Origin: Bacteroidales bacterium
GTDB lineage: Bacteria; Bacteroidota; Bacteroidia; Bacteroidales; UBA932
Length of the DNA stretch: 64,000 bases
Reading direction: 5' to 3'
Assembly: GCA_021371955.1 (NCBI GenBank)
Contig: JAJFVD010000013.1
Location: forward strand, 124,001 to 188,000
Shown here piece after piece: positions 1 to 8,416 of this stretch (its first letter is position 1; each line of letters begins with the position of its first letter). The position numbers were made by a program, and so were the translations under genes. The notes under the pieces are model-generated. The model was given only the letters and a program-made list of their open reading frames with translations, was not told the DNA's origin and did not search any database.

Positions 1-665
1 TTTTTTCTGCTCCCAATTGAAAACAGGAAGTTTACAAAATATGAAAGACACAGATATAGTAGGATTCCTAAGAAGAGAGCGAAAAAAGGATCTCCCGTCC
101 GTGCTCCAATATTATTGACTGTACGGGTGAGATCGGTGATTGTAACATAACCAACAACTGAAGTCCACTGGATGAGATTAATTGTGGCATTCTGGTATAC
201 CGGTTTAGCAATCCTTCCTGCCTGTGGCAGAGTTATTGCCAAAAAGGCCCGGAACTTTGAGAATCCCAGCATTCTCGCTGCCTCAAGTTGTTTTTTATCA
301 ACCGCCGATAGTGCCGATCTCATAATTTCTGCAATGTGTGCCCCGTTGTTGAGTGCAAATGCAATTATTGCAATATAGACCGCATCAATCCTGCTGTTTG
401 CAAACACAACATAATAGAACACCATTAACAACAGCAGGACGGGACTACCTCTAAGGAAAGCAATTATTATTTTGGAGAGAGTCCTTAAAAAGCCAACATC
501 AGAAATACGCATTGCACAGAGGATTGCGCCAATTATGGTTCCTAACAAAAGTCCTGAGGCCGAAATTAACAATGTAACCCACAACCCGTTGAGCAAAACG
601 AGCCAGGCATTACCCCCAATTAGATTATTGCAGAGTGAGTTAACTATTGTTTCAAAGAATTCCAT
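1..665 (-). CDS. Polar amino-acid type ABC transporter permease (partial, C-terminus beyond window)
   Basis: Reverse-strand reading from the ATG at 665 stays open to the window edge (about 221 codons). It begins MEFFETIVNSLCNNL and contains several hydrophobic segments. A FLRGSPVLLLLM stretch (the R-G-[ST]-P motif after the second helix in HisM/GlnP-type permeases) is followed by the EAA loop, read as LEAARMLGFSKF, which docks the ABC ATPase. By family it forms the inner-membrane channel for a polar amino acid. The ATPase and binding protein are not visible; they may lie left of the window. It is 86 bp downstream of the STAS gene on the same strand, so it may end the signalling operon or start its own unit. 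The substrate cannot be told from the sequence. Confidence 0.85.
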   Translation of the reverse strand, partial: MEFFETIVNSLCNNLIGGNAWLVLLNGLWVTLLISASGLLLGTIIGAILCAMRISDVGFLRTLSKIIIAFLRGSPVLLLLMVFYYVVFANSRIDAVYIAIIAFALNNGAHIAEIMRSALSAVDKKQLEAARMLGFSKFRAFLAITLPQAGRIAKPVYQNATINLIQWTSVVGYVTITDLTRTVNNIGARTGDPFFALFLGILLYLCLSYFVNFLFSIGSRK

Positions 666-751
666 AATTGTATATAAATGTAATAATTTTTATACTTTTA
701 TTAAAAAATTTCGGTACTATTCGCCTATTACAGTCAATATTTACATATCTC

Positions 752-1084
752 TTACCCAGCTTTTTCCGCCGAGTCCTGATCCGGGAATATGGAAAAGATT
801 GAAGAGAATCCGGAAATATCAAAGATTTCTGTAATTCCTGGTTGAAGGGAGCAAAGTTTCAACTGTCCTTTATTTGCCATCATCCTTTTCTGAACAATAA
901 GAAATACTCTAAGTCCGGAGCTACTTATATAGTTTAATCCTGAACAATTGAAAATTATCATGTTAATCCCGCTATTAACAACCTCCATTACCGCTTTTTC
1001 AAACTCACCGGCATTAGTTGTGTCGACCCTCCCCTCCACACTGATAATTGAGTAGTCACCTGACTTTACGACATTTACATTCAT
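752..1084 (-). CDS. STAS-domain anti-sigma factor antagonist (RsbV/SpoIIAA-like)
   Basis: A 110-residue single STAS domain. The phosphorylation loop reads NYISSSGLRVFL; by alignment with the SpoIIAA DSSGL loop, Ser55 is the likely phospho-acceptor. In partner switching the unphosphorylated protein binds the anti-sigma kinase and releases its target; the kinase phosphorylates it and a PP2C phosphatase resets it. Both partners are encoded immediately upstream (RsbW-like at 1087 with a 2-bp gap, PP2C at 1502), so this is a complete three-protein switch. No sigma factor is adjacent, so the final target is unknown and need not be a sigma factor. Confidence 0.9.
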   Translation of the reverse strand: MNVNVVKSGDYSIISVEGRVDTTNAGEFEKAVMEVVNSGINMIIFNCSGLNYISSSGLRVFLIVQKRMMANKGQLKLCSLQPGITEIFDISGFSSIFSIFPDQDSAEKAG

Positions 1085-1086
1085 AG

Positions 1087-1518
1087 TTAGATATTTTTAG
1101 TTAAAATTAGGTTATTAATATTATCAATTCTTTTATAATGAACACTATCCATTATTTTTTTTATCAGGAAAATTCCCAATCCTCCGATAGGCCTCTCCCC
1201 GGCCGGTAAAGACATGTCGGGATCCTTTTTCTGAGTAGGATCATATTCAATTCCGTCATCTTTTATAGTAATTGAAATCAGGGATTTGCTCTTACTACAT
1301 TGTATCTCTATCGTATGATTTCTATCATCACTAAACCCATACAAAATAGTGTTGGCCAATGCCTCTTCCATTACCAGATTTAGATTGAATACCAGCGGAT
1401 CCGGTAAATTCCACTTTTCGCCAAGCTCTTCAAGAAACCGGGCAACCCTGGTCAACTCATCAATCTTATTATTGACCAACAAAATTTTATCGTCAGGTGT
1501 ATTATCCATTGTAAACAA
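1087..1518 (-). CDS. Anti-sigma regulatory serine kinase, HATPase_c_2 (RsbW-like)
   Basis: A 143-residue GHKL ATPase. The N box (MEEALANTILYG), the D-D-G-x-x-Y-D-P G1 box and the GGLGIFLIKK G2 box are intact, giving a compact RsbW/SpoIIAB-type kinase with no sensor domain. Expected activity: phosphorylates the STAS protein encoded 2 bp downstream and sequesters a partner when the STAS protein is phosphorylated. The start overlaps the end of the phosphatase gene by 17 bp (8 bp if Met4 is used), which suggests translational coupling. Start choice between Met1 and Met4 is undecided. Confidence 0.9.
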   Translation of the reverse strand: MFTMDNTPDDKILLVNNKIDELTRVARFLEELGEKWNLPDPLVFNLNLVMEEALANTILYGFSDDRNHTIEIQCSKSKSLISITIKDDGIEYDPTQKKDPDMSLPAGERPIGGLGIFLIKKIMDSVHYKRIDNINNLILTKNI

Positions 1519-3430
1519 TTGTCATCATTGTAATATCGTCAGACTGTGCAAAGCCGTTTACGTGAGCAGATATGCCCTCCTCCATTTTGCCAATCAGCTC
1601 ACGCGGGGAAGCAGTCACATTCATACTTACTATATCCATAATAGTTCCGTCTCCAAAGAGTTTGTTTTCACTGTTTTCTGCCTCACTAACTCCGTCGGTA
1701 TAAAGGAAAATTTTATCACCCGATTCAAGTTGAAGAGATGACTCACCATATTCAAAATCTTCAAAGAGTCCAACCGGTATATATTTAGTCTTCTCAAACA
1801 TAACTGCCTCTTTGTTATTTTTGATAATAACGGGTGGATTATGACCGGCATTTGTGTATTTAAGATTTCCGTTTGAGAGGTCCAAGACACCCAGAAAAAA
1901 TGTAACAAACATGCTTGATTCATTATTCTGAGATATAGATTTGTTAAGAGTTCCAACAATAACGGAAGGAGAATACTCTTTGTCTGATATTGAGCGAACA
2001 AGTGTACGAGTTACCGCCATAAATAATGATGCCGGAACTCCTTTTCCCGAAACATCACCAATGGCAAAACAAAATTTATTTCCATCTATCACGAAAAAGT
2101 CATACAGGTCACCGCCTACCTCTTTTGCCGATTTAAGGACTGCAAAAACATCTATCTGGGGCAAATCCGGAAAAGGAGGAAAAATATGAGGAATCATCGA
2201 CATTTGAATCTCTTTTGCTATTCGTAATTCGCTCTCAATTTTCTCCTTAGCAGCAGTAGTATCCTTAAGATTGATTACATAATCTCCAAGCTCTTTTTGC
2301 ATAAATGAAAACGAGTTATGCAGCTCTTTCATTTCATCGTCAGTCTTTATTTCTGGCAGATGGACGTTGAAGTTGCCTGCAGCAATCAATCTGGCAGACT
2401 CAGCAAAATGCTTAAGAGGAGCGGTAAGTTTCTTAACAATCTTATATATAACGAAAGAAAGTACAGAGAGTCCAAAGAGAATAAGTACAATCAATATTAT
2501 ATTCATCCTATGTAAAGAAGCAAACATCTCATCCTCGGGATAGATTACCGCTATTGACCAATTGCTGGATGGCAGTGGAGCGTAATTTATCCACAATTTA
2601 CCTGGCTTCCACTCACTTTTGAATCCTGCTGACTCAAAATTGCTTTTCCCCTGAATCATTTTTCGTCCCGTCTCTCTCAGTGCCGGTTGGTTATTCTCCC
2701 TGGCAATTGTGAAAATAGACTGGTTCATTACATAATCCTTGTTTGGGTGCGCAATAATTACACCGTTACGGGACAAAAGAAATGCATAGCCTGTATTCAG
2801 TATTTTAACCTGTGACATTATTTTAGTGAGCCACTCCAGGGAAATGTCTACGGTTACTATGCCGGAAAATGTTCTTTGTCCGTTTTTGTATGTGTAAAAT
2901 GGTACGGAATAAGTTGTCATAAGTACGTTACCACCCCCCTCATCGAAATATGGCTCTGACCAATAAGGTGCATTGGTTATTTTTGGTATCTGGTACCAGT
3001 CCATATAAAAGTATTCATAGTTCTTGTCGCCAAGTATACTGGAGTTTATTGAATCTCCCTGCCTGTAGACATAGGGTGCGAAATAGAGCCCCTGCTCAGG
3101 GAAAAAATTTGGTTCATAAGCAATAATTGACCCGTATACATTTTGATTCCCTTTAAGCATTGACTTTAAGAATGGCACCAGTGAGTCCTTGTCCAGAAAT
3201 GACGACTCAAGCATTTTTGCAATAATTTCCGGATTTTTCTCTGCCGGAGTAAGAACCTGCTCAATACGGTTTACAATATTTTTTGCCATAAAAATGGCAT
3301 TTTCACTTGTATCATCTCTGATTGTATTGCGGGTAAAGTAGTAATATATAGAAAAGGTTACTAAAAAAAGTCCTATGCAAAACAACAGTACATTACGGAT
3401 TATATGATATGAGAGGGTTGTTCTTTTCAT
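1502..3430 (-). CDS. dCache-HAMP-PP2C (SpoIIE/RsbU-type) sensor phosphatase
   Basis: 642 residues. A first membrane helix (about 12-32) is followed by a periplasmic dCache-like region (about 40-300, with typical W-Y-x-x-P and S-x-P-Y segments), a second helix (about 305-328), a HAMP domain (about 330-385), a short coil and a SpoIIE-type PP2M phosphatase domain (about 405-640). Metal-binding acidic motifs are visible: KEVGGDLYDFF, GDVSGKGVPASLFMA and a late QSDDIT. It should dephosphorylate the STAS protein in response to a periplasmic ligand. It lies 9 bp downstream of a periplasmic binding-protein gene, which points to ligand-loaded binding protein or the free ligand as the input (inference). 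Confidence 0.92.
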   Translation of the reverse strand: MKRTTLSYHIIRNVLLFCIGLFLVTFSIYYYFTRNTIRDDTSENAIFMAKNIVNRIEQVLTPAEKNPEIIAKMLESSFLDKDSLVPFLKSMLKGNQNVYGSIIAYEPNFFPEQGLYFAPYVYRQGDSINSSILGDKNYEYFYMDWYQIPKITNAPYWSEPYFDEGGGNVLMTTYSVPFYTYKNGQRTFSGIVTVDISLEWLTKIMSQVKILNTGYAFLLSRNGVIIAHPNKDYVMNQSIFTIARENNQPALRETGRKMIQGKSNFESAGFKSEWKPGKLWINYAPLPSSNWSIAVIYPEDEMFASLHRMNIILIVLILFGLSVLSFVIYKIVKKLTAPLKHFAESARLIAAGNFNVHLPEIKTDDEMKELHNSFSFMQKELGDYVINLKDTTAAKEKIESELRIAKEIQMSMIPHIFPPFPDLPQIDVFAVLKSAKEVGGDLYDFFVIDGNKFCFAIGDVSGKGVPASLFMAVTRTLVRSISDKEYSPSVIVGTLNKSISQNNESSMFVTFFLGVLDLSNGNLKYTNAGHNPPVIIKNNKEAVMFEKTKYIPVGLFEDFEYGESSLQLESGDKIFLYTDGVSEAENSENKLFGDGTIMDIVSMNVTASPRELIGKMEEGISAHVNGFAQSDDITMMTIVYNG

Positions 3431-3439
3431 AAAATCATT

Positions 3440-4411
3440 TTACTTACCAAGTGGTTTATAAAACTCATTGAAAGTGAACTTTATTTCACTTTTTGTGCTG
3501 TTATCCAGAATTCCGGCTGCTTTAAGAAAATCTGATTCCAAAAGCTCCCCTCTTTTTACTCCTTTATTTGGTGTTAGTACTATTTCCAGCACCTTATCCA
3601 GCATCCATCCCTGATGTACCCGATTGGCAGGAACATGCGCCTCTTTCATCCTCTTAAGAACAATATCCATTGCAAATTCTTTATTAGCAGCAGCATAATC
3701 CCACCCTTTAAAAGTTGCCTGAAGGAATTTATCAAAATCTGATTTCCTTTTTTCATAAGTAGATTTAAGACAGTACAGACCATCTTCAGGCACATCGTAT
3801 CCATAATCGGATACAGGAAAAACATTCAACTCATCTTCATTAACCCCGCAATTTATTATGTAATCGTATTCATTATAAGACATTACAGTCAACGCATCTA
3901 TTCCATCCATCATAAAAAGGTTTACCGTAGATAGTATTGGAACCCACTCAACATTGTAATTCTTCTCTTGCATAAGTGCTTTCGGGACCTCATCAAATCC
4001 GCTTTTCCAAATACCAATTTTCTTTCCGTTCAACTTTGCCAGCTTGTCAATCCCTCTGGATTTTTTTGTAACAAAAAGAATTGCTGAGTGTTGAGATATC
4101 TGGCCAATATTTACAAGGTCCAAACCTTTGTTTTTAGCAGATATTCCTGTAATTAGGAACAGAGAGATTATATCTGCTTTACCGGTAGCAAGAAGTTCTG
4201 TCGCCTGTGTGTTTGCAGATGGATGTATTATTTCAACCGCTATTCCGGCTTCTTTGTAAAATCCTTTTTCCTGAGCCACATAATATCCGGCAAATTGCGC
4301 TTGTGGCAGCCATTGTGGAGCAAAAATTATTTTAGGAGTTTGTGAATGAAGAAAAGTTATATGAAAAACCAAAAGGCTAATAATAAGAGCCTTACATAAA
4401 AAAGGTTTCAT
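3440..4411 (-). CDS. THI5/NMT1-like periplasmic substrate-binding protein
   Basis: 323 residues with an N-terminal signal peptide ending near LHSQ; there is no lipobox cysteine. The mature start shows the family pattern APQWLPQAQFAGYYVAQEKG, followed by a typical two-lobe NMT1/SsuA-like fold with a LNGKKIGIWKSG segment. Such proteins bind small organic ligands (pyrimidines, sulfonates, polyamine-like compounds). No ABC permease or ATPase of the matching SsuBC type is adjacent. Instead it heads the operon with the dCache-PP2C phosphatase, as THI5-like domains elsewhere are fused to signalling proteins. I infer a sensory rather than transport role; the ligand is unknown. Confidence 0.85.
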   Translation of the reverse strand: MKPFLCKALIISLLVFHITFLHSQTPKIIFAPQWLPQAQFAGYYVAQEKGFYKEAGIAVEIIHPSANTQATELLATGKADIISLFLITGISAKNKGLDLVNIGQISQHSAILFVTKKSRGIDKLAKLNGKKIGIWKSGFDEVPKALMQEKNYNVEWVPILSTVNLFMMDGIDALTVMSYNEYDYIINCGVNEDELNVFPVSDYGYDVPEDGLYCLKSTYEKRKSDFDKFLQATFKGWDYAAANKEFAMDIVLKRMKEAHVPANRVHQGWMLDKVLEIVLTPNKGVKRGELLESDFLKAAGILDNSTKSEIKFTFNEFYKPLGK

Positions 4412-4495
4412 GAATATTTATTTAAGTAGCAGTTAAGACTAATCTGTTATAAAAATAACTATAATTTTGTTTCAAAAATATAAATACATCTCATT

Positions 4496-4990
4496 ATGAA
4501 AATAGATTTAACAGCTATCAAAATAAGGAAGATAGGGCAGGATGAGGTAGAGCTTCTGACCAAATACAGGATGGCTTATCTCACAGAACTGCAGGGGGAA
4601 CAATCTCCTGAATATCAGAAAAAACTTAGCGAAGAGCTGACCCTCTATTTTAAAGAAGCGCTGGCCGATAATCGATTTTTCGCATATATGGCGGAGCTAA
4701 AAGGCGAGATTCTCAGCTTTGGGGCAATGGTAATAAAGAAAATACCGGGAGATTTTAACCAGTCGTCTTATCTCGAAGGAGACATTCTGAATATGTATAC
4801 AATACCAAACGTAAGGAGTAACGGCATATCTGCAATGATACTCCGGCAACTCATAGATGAAGCCCAAAATCGGGGAATCAGCAAAATTTCTCTTCATACC
4901 ACAAAAGCCGGTGAAAAACTATACAGGAAATTTGGATTCAGCGAACCGGTTTATCCGGTTTTGGAATTGATTACTGCCGGGGGTAAATAA
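4496..4990 (+). CDS. GNAT-family N-acetyltransferase
   Basis: 164 residues with a GNAT fold. An N-terminal alpha/beta part is followed by a beta4 strand reading LNMYTIPNVRSNGISAMIL (acetyl-CoA pyrophosphate loop, here V-R-S-N-G-I instead of the usual R/Q-x-x-G-x-G/A) and the C-terminal KLYRKFGFSEP motif. It transfers an acetyl group from acetyl-CoA to an amine of unknown identity. It is transcribed alone, divergent from the THI5-like operon and convergent with the AraC gene, with a shared hairpin terminator between. Confidence 0.88.
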   Translation: MKIDLTAIKIRKIGQDEVELLTKYRMAYLTELQGEQSPEYQKKLSEELTLYFKEALADNRFFAYMAELKGEILSFGAMVIKKIPGDFNQSSYLEGDILNMYTIPNVRSNGISAMILRQLIDEAQNRGISKISLHTTKAGEKLYRKFGFSEPVYPVLELITAGGK

Positions 4991-5021
4991 AAAAATGGCT
5001 TACAAACTGTAAGCCATTTTT
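4991..5021. terminator. Bidirectional hairpin terminator
   Basis: Perfect 14-bp inverted repeat (4991-5004 and 5008-5021, 3-nt loop AAC) with A-run on one side and T-run on the other. It sits exactly between the convergent GNAT (stop 4990) and AraC-type (stop 5024) genes. Confidence 0.85.
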
Positions 5022-5023
5022 CA

Positions 5024-5887
5024 TTATTTCAAAGGCAGATAGATTTCCGTCCGCAACTTCTCAGGAGCAGTGTTCATTGGATTGTTGCAGTATTTCTCAA
5101 AGCAGCTTCTGTCGCCAAGAGTTTCATTGCTGTTTGGAAGCCATTCGGAGTAAATCTTGTCGTATACTTCGCCCAGATGTTCGTATGAGCCGATATAAGT
5201 GAATTTTGCGTACTTCCCTCCTTCGATTGTCTTAACGCCAATTTCATTTTTTGCAACAGCAGGTTTGCAGATAACCAGACATATATCGGTACGCAGTTTA
5301 TCCACATCCGTAACATGGGGGTCATCTATGTAAACACCAATATGTTCTATACCGGCCGAAAAGAGCTTCTCACTCTTAACATGCCCCCACAAACGTTGCC
5401 AGGCCGAACCATAATCCAAACTTTTATATTCACCAAACAAGCGTATATATATTGCCTGTTTTGGCTCGATAACCGAGATTGTCGGTTTCTTTAGCTCTAT
5501 TGTAATCTTTTGTCTTACAGGATCCATAATCTTGAATTTAATGTTTTTACGATAATTTATTGGAGAAATACTGTAATGCTTTTGAAAAGCTCTGGATAAC
5601 GATGATGGTGTTTCAAAACCTATCCGATAGGCAATATCCGAGATTTCATCATTGGTATAACGCAGCAGCCGAGCTGCAGTCTCGACTCTTGTCCGTGCGA
5701 TAAAGGCATAAATAGGCTCGCCCAGGAAAGCTTTTGTTATACGGTGAAAATGAAATTGCGAAAAATTTGCCATTGAAGCGAGTTTGCATAAGTCCATATC
5801 CTCGTCAAGATGCGACTCAATGTATTCAACTACTATGTTGATTCGTTTAATGTACTCGTTTCGTGTCGAATTGGTGTTGTCCATCAC
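5024..5887 (-). CDS. AraC-family regulator with C-terminal GyrI-like effector domain
   Basis: 287 residues. The N-terminal AraC DNA-binding domain (about 12-112) holds two helix-turn-helix units (LCKLASMANFSQFHFHRITK and the IAYRIGFETPSSLSRAFQK region, each complete). The GyrI/AraC_E_bind domain (about 128-287) is an SHS2-type pocket that binds small, often cationic, drugs; family members (Rob, SoxS-like) control stress or efflux genes. It is divergent from a MerR regulator that carries the same class of effector domain. A TAnnTTTG box lies upstream on the minus strand (5907-5914). No efflux pump is nearby, so the target is unknown. Confidence 0.9.
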   Translation of the reverse strand: MMDNTNSTRNEYIKRINIVVEYIESHLDEDMDLCKLASMANFSQFHFHRITKAFLGEPIYAFIARTRVETAARLLRYTNDEISDIAYRIGFETPSSLSRAFQKHYSISPINYRKNIKFKIMDPVRQKITIELKKPTISVIEPKQAIYIRLFGEYKSLDYGSAWQRLWGHVKSEKLFSAGIEHIGVYIDDPHVTDVDKLRTDICLVICKPAVAKNEIGVKTIEGGKYAKFTYIGSYEHLGEVYDKIYSEWLPNSNETLGDRSCFEKYCNNPMNTAPEKLRTEIYLPLK

Positions 5888-5991
5888 TTATCATATTTCT
5901 CAGGTACAAATATAGACCTTATGCAAATAATTGACTTCGCCGATGTTGCTATTATAAAAAAAATTAATTTTGAATTTTCTCATACAAACTC

Positions 5992-6024
5992 TTGACTCGT
6001 ACCCTGGGTCATGGTATATATTTG
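5992..6024 (+). promoter_or_regulatory. MerR-type promoter/operator for the 6050 gene
   Basis: A TTGACT -33 element (5992-5997) and a TATATTTG -7 box (6017-6024, the Bacteroidota consensus) are separated by 19 bp. The spacer contains the imperfect dyad GACTC-N7-GGGTC (5994-6010), the usual layout of MerR-family operators in which the regulator untwists an over-long spacer. The position implies autoregulation and rules out a start at 6011, which would lie inside the promoter. Confidence 0.7.
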
Positions 6025-6049
6025 TATCCGTAAACATTGCGCAAAGTTT

Positions 6050-6883
6050 ATGAACGAACACAAAATCAAATTTAAAATCGGAGAGTTTTCCAAACTCAAC
6101 ATGGTTACGATTAAAACGTTACGCCATTACGAAGAAATAGGACTTCTTGTGCCCGACGAAATTGACCAATGGACCGGATATAGGTATTACAGAGTTGACC
6201 AACTGAATAAGATGAATCAAATAATTTTTCTTAAAAAACTGGGATTCTCTCTTGAAGAGATTCGGGAGGTTTTTGACGAAGAAAACCAAACGCCGGACAT
6301 CGATCAAATTCAATCGAAAATTGAACAATGTAAACAGGAAATGCAAAAACTTCAGTGGAGGCAAACAGAACTATCGCGACTGGAAAGCACTCTCCACAAA
6401 AAGAAAATCATGGAACAAGTAATTATCAAATCATTACCGGCTGTAATAGTTGCCAGCCACAGGAGAGTCATAACAAGTTATCAGGAATTATTCAATTTGT
6501 GCCCAAACGTAATAGGGCCGGAGATGGCGCGGCTCGGTTGCATTTGCGCGAAACCCGAATATGCCTATACGATTGACCACAACAAAGAGTATAGCGACAC
6601 AAATATTGATCTTGAGTATTGCGAGGCCGTTGTAGAAAAACGCAAGAATTCAGATCTGATACAGTTTAAAAATGTTGCCGCAGTCAAAACAGCAATTTGT
6701 GCAAATCACTGTGGAGTCTACGATACATTCCCTCAAACTTTTGCCCGTCTGTACGAATATATCGAGCAAAACGGTTTTAGGATTGTGGACAATCCCAGAT
6801 TCTGCTACATCGACGGCATCTGGAACAAAGAGTCAGAAGAAGAGTGGCTCACCGAGATACAGGTACCAGTAGAAAAAGAATAA
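6050..6883 (+). CDS. MerR-family regulator with GyrI-like effector domain (BmrR/TipA-type)
   Basis: 277 residues from the ATG at 6050. The N-terminal winged helix (FKIGEFSKLNMVTIKTLRHY, then a Y-R-Y-Y wing) is followed by an antiparallel coiled coil (about 75-120) and a C-terminal GyrI-like ligand domain (about 125-277). By family it activates transcription from promoters with long spacers on binding a hydrophobic or cationic compound. The upstream ATG at 6011 is in frame but falls between the -33 and -7 boxes, so 6050 is preferred. Its neighbours are a divergent AraC-GyrI regulator and a convergent ATPase, with no obvious drug pump. Confidence 0.9.
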   Translation: MNEHKIKFKIGEFSKLNMVTIKTLRHYEEIGLLVPDEIDQWTGYRYYRVDQLNKMNQIIFLKKLGFSLEEIREVFDEENQTPDIDQIQSKIEQCKQEMQKLQWRQTELSRLESTLHKKKIMEQVIIKSLPAVIVASHRRVITSYQELFNLCPNVIGPEMARLGCICAKPEYAYTIDHNKEYSDTNIDLEYCEAVVEKRKNSDLIQFKNVAAVKTAICANHCGVYDTFPQTFARLYEYIEQNGFRIVDNPRFCYIDGIWNKESEEEWLTEIQVPVEKE

Positions 6884-6945
6884 TTCTGACTTTTTTGTAC
6901 TGAGAGCTACTGACAAGACCGGGCAATATATTTATTGTCAAGCAT

Positions 6946-6988
6946 ATACTAAAAAGGATAACATCTATGGTGTTATCCTTTTTAGTAT
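6946..6988. terminator. Palindromic terminator, dispersed family copy 1
   Basis: Perfect 18-bp inverted repeat (arms 6946-6963 and 6971-6988, 7-nt loop) with the arm ATACTAAAAAGGATAACA. It sits between convergent genes ending at 6883 and 7007. The outer 14 bases are the same as in copies at 15777 and 63437. Confidence 0.8.
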
Positions 6989-7006
6989 CCAATAGATGAT
7001 TTTTAA

Positions 7007-8215
7007 TCAAAATTCCCCGGTTAAAAATTCGGCAAGATTTAATTGTATTATCCCCTGATAGTCTTTGCCAATAATCATGTCATTAAGGGTAACTACATAT
7101 TTTGGATAGTTGTCCCCTATCTCCAGCAAGTTTCCAAACTCTCTTTCTGCCGTTTCGGGAGAAGAATTTAATGTAAGGCAAACCTGAACATATATTTTTT
7201 TACCCTCTTTATCGGCAACAAAATCTACCTCTTTATCCCCTATCTTACCTACATAAACAGTATAATTTCTTTGAATAAGATAAAGATATACAGCATTTTC
7301 AAGCACCTTATGCGTATCGGCTGCCCTATTAAATCCTTTTAATGAATTACGCAGCCCGAGATCTTCGAAATAATATTTTTCACCTATTTCAAAAATTTTT
7401 AATCCTCCAATTTCCGAACGAACAACTTTATGCACAAAAAAAGCATTCGTTAGTGCTTTTAAGTAGTTTATCGTAAGCTGCGGCGAAATATCAACTCTCT
7501 GCGATTTTAGAAACTTACTGATATTGGCAGCTGAAAACAGTCCCCCAACATTGTCGGAAAGAAATAACACCAGATTCTCCAGAAATGTTATGTTCCTAAT
7601 ACTTTCCCTGGCTACAACATCTTTGAGTAATATAGTTGAATAGACATTTTTAAGATATTCAAATGGCAATTCATTATCCAGACCAATATTTGTAAGATAA
7701 GGCATTCCGCCAAACGTTAAATATTTAAGCAATGTTTCATTGCTGTTTTCAAGTTTGTGAAAGCTAAGAAATTCAATATAACTCAGGCTATGAATTTTAA
7801 ACTCAATATAGCGTCCAGACAGATAAGTTGCCAATTCGCCCGAAAGCATTTTTGCGTTGCTACCGGTACAAAATATATCACACTTACTCTCTGCAAAAAG
7901 AGACCTGAGCGCAAGCTGAAAAGAGTCTATTTCCTGCACCTCATCAATAAAAAGATAATTATTTGTACTCTCTTTAAACTGCCCGTTTACATAATCCAAC
8001 AAAGCAGTATGAGTATTTATGTGCTCAAACTCTGCATATTCCCGGTTGATATAGACAATATTTGCATTAGGATACTGCGCCTTTATATAATCGGCAATTT
8101 GGTATAGCACATAACTTTTACCCACACGTCTTTGACCTGTAAGTATTTTAATTATTTGCTTTCCGATAAACGGCTTAATTCTATCGGTATATGTGGGTCG
8201 ATTGATATAATTCAT
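7007..8215 (-). CDS. AAA_14 / DUF4143 ATPase
   Basis: 402 residues from Met11 of the open frame, whose first Met is at 8245; the start is uncertain. The N-terminal AAA domain has Walker A GQRRVGKS and Walker B YLFIDEVQEID. The C-terminal DUF4143 region ends in a PD-(D/E)xK-like segment (DKEVDFVADKEGKKIYVQV). This family is widespread and often horizontally spread in Bacteroidota. Biochemical function is not established; an ATP-dependent nuclease or toxin-like role has been suggested from the fold. It is a single gene, with its own upstream region and convergent to MerR. Confidence 0.88.
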   Translation of the reverse strand: MNYINRPTYTDRIKPFIGKQIIKILTGQRRVGKSYVLYQIADYIKAQYPNANIVYINREYAEFEHINTHTALLDYVNGQFKESTNNYLFIDEVQEIDSFQLALRSLFAESKCDIFCTGSNAKMLSGELATYLSGRYIEFKIHSLSYIEFLSFHKLENSNETLLKYLTFGGMPYLTNIGLDNELPFEYLKNVYSTILLKDVVARESIRNITFLENLVLFLSDNVGGLFSAANISKFLKSQRVDISPQLTINYLKALTNAFFVHKVVRSEIGGLKIFEIGEKYYFEDLGLRNSLKGFNRAADTHKVLENAVYLYLIQRNYTVYVGKIGDKEVDFVADKEGKKIYVQVCLTLNSSPETAEREFGNLLEIGDNYPKYVVTLNDMIIGKDYQGIIQLNLAEFLTGEF

Positions 8216-8342
8216 AGCTTGATTTTTTAACTGTGTATACCGCAAACTCTATGCAAATATAATTATTATTTCATGTATACCGTAAACTAATTGATTTTTG
8301 CGATAAAGCTTCACTTATAAACACAATGTCATTCCCAATATA

Positions 8343-8380
8343 TAAAAAGCCCCTCAATCATTTGATGGAGAGGCTTTTAT
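8343..8380 (-). terminator. Hairpin terminator downstream of the M56 gene
   Basis: Imperfect hairpin (AAAAAGCC-CCTC...GAG-AGGCTTTT) with interior ATCA/TGAT pairing. On the minus strand it is followed by a T-run, so it probably ends the blaI-M56 transcript that stops coding at 8417. Confidence 0.6.
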
Positions 8381-8416
8381 ATAATGTACACCTAAAAATA
8401 AGTATTCTGTCTCTGA

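Noticed and set aside
172-834. Two plus-strand open frames at the left edge
   Set aside because: They lie antisense to the amino-acid permease and STAS genes, whose motifs are clear on the minus strand.
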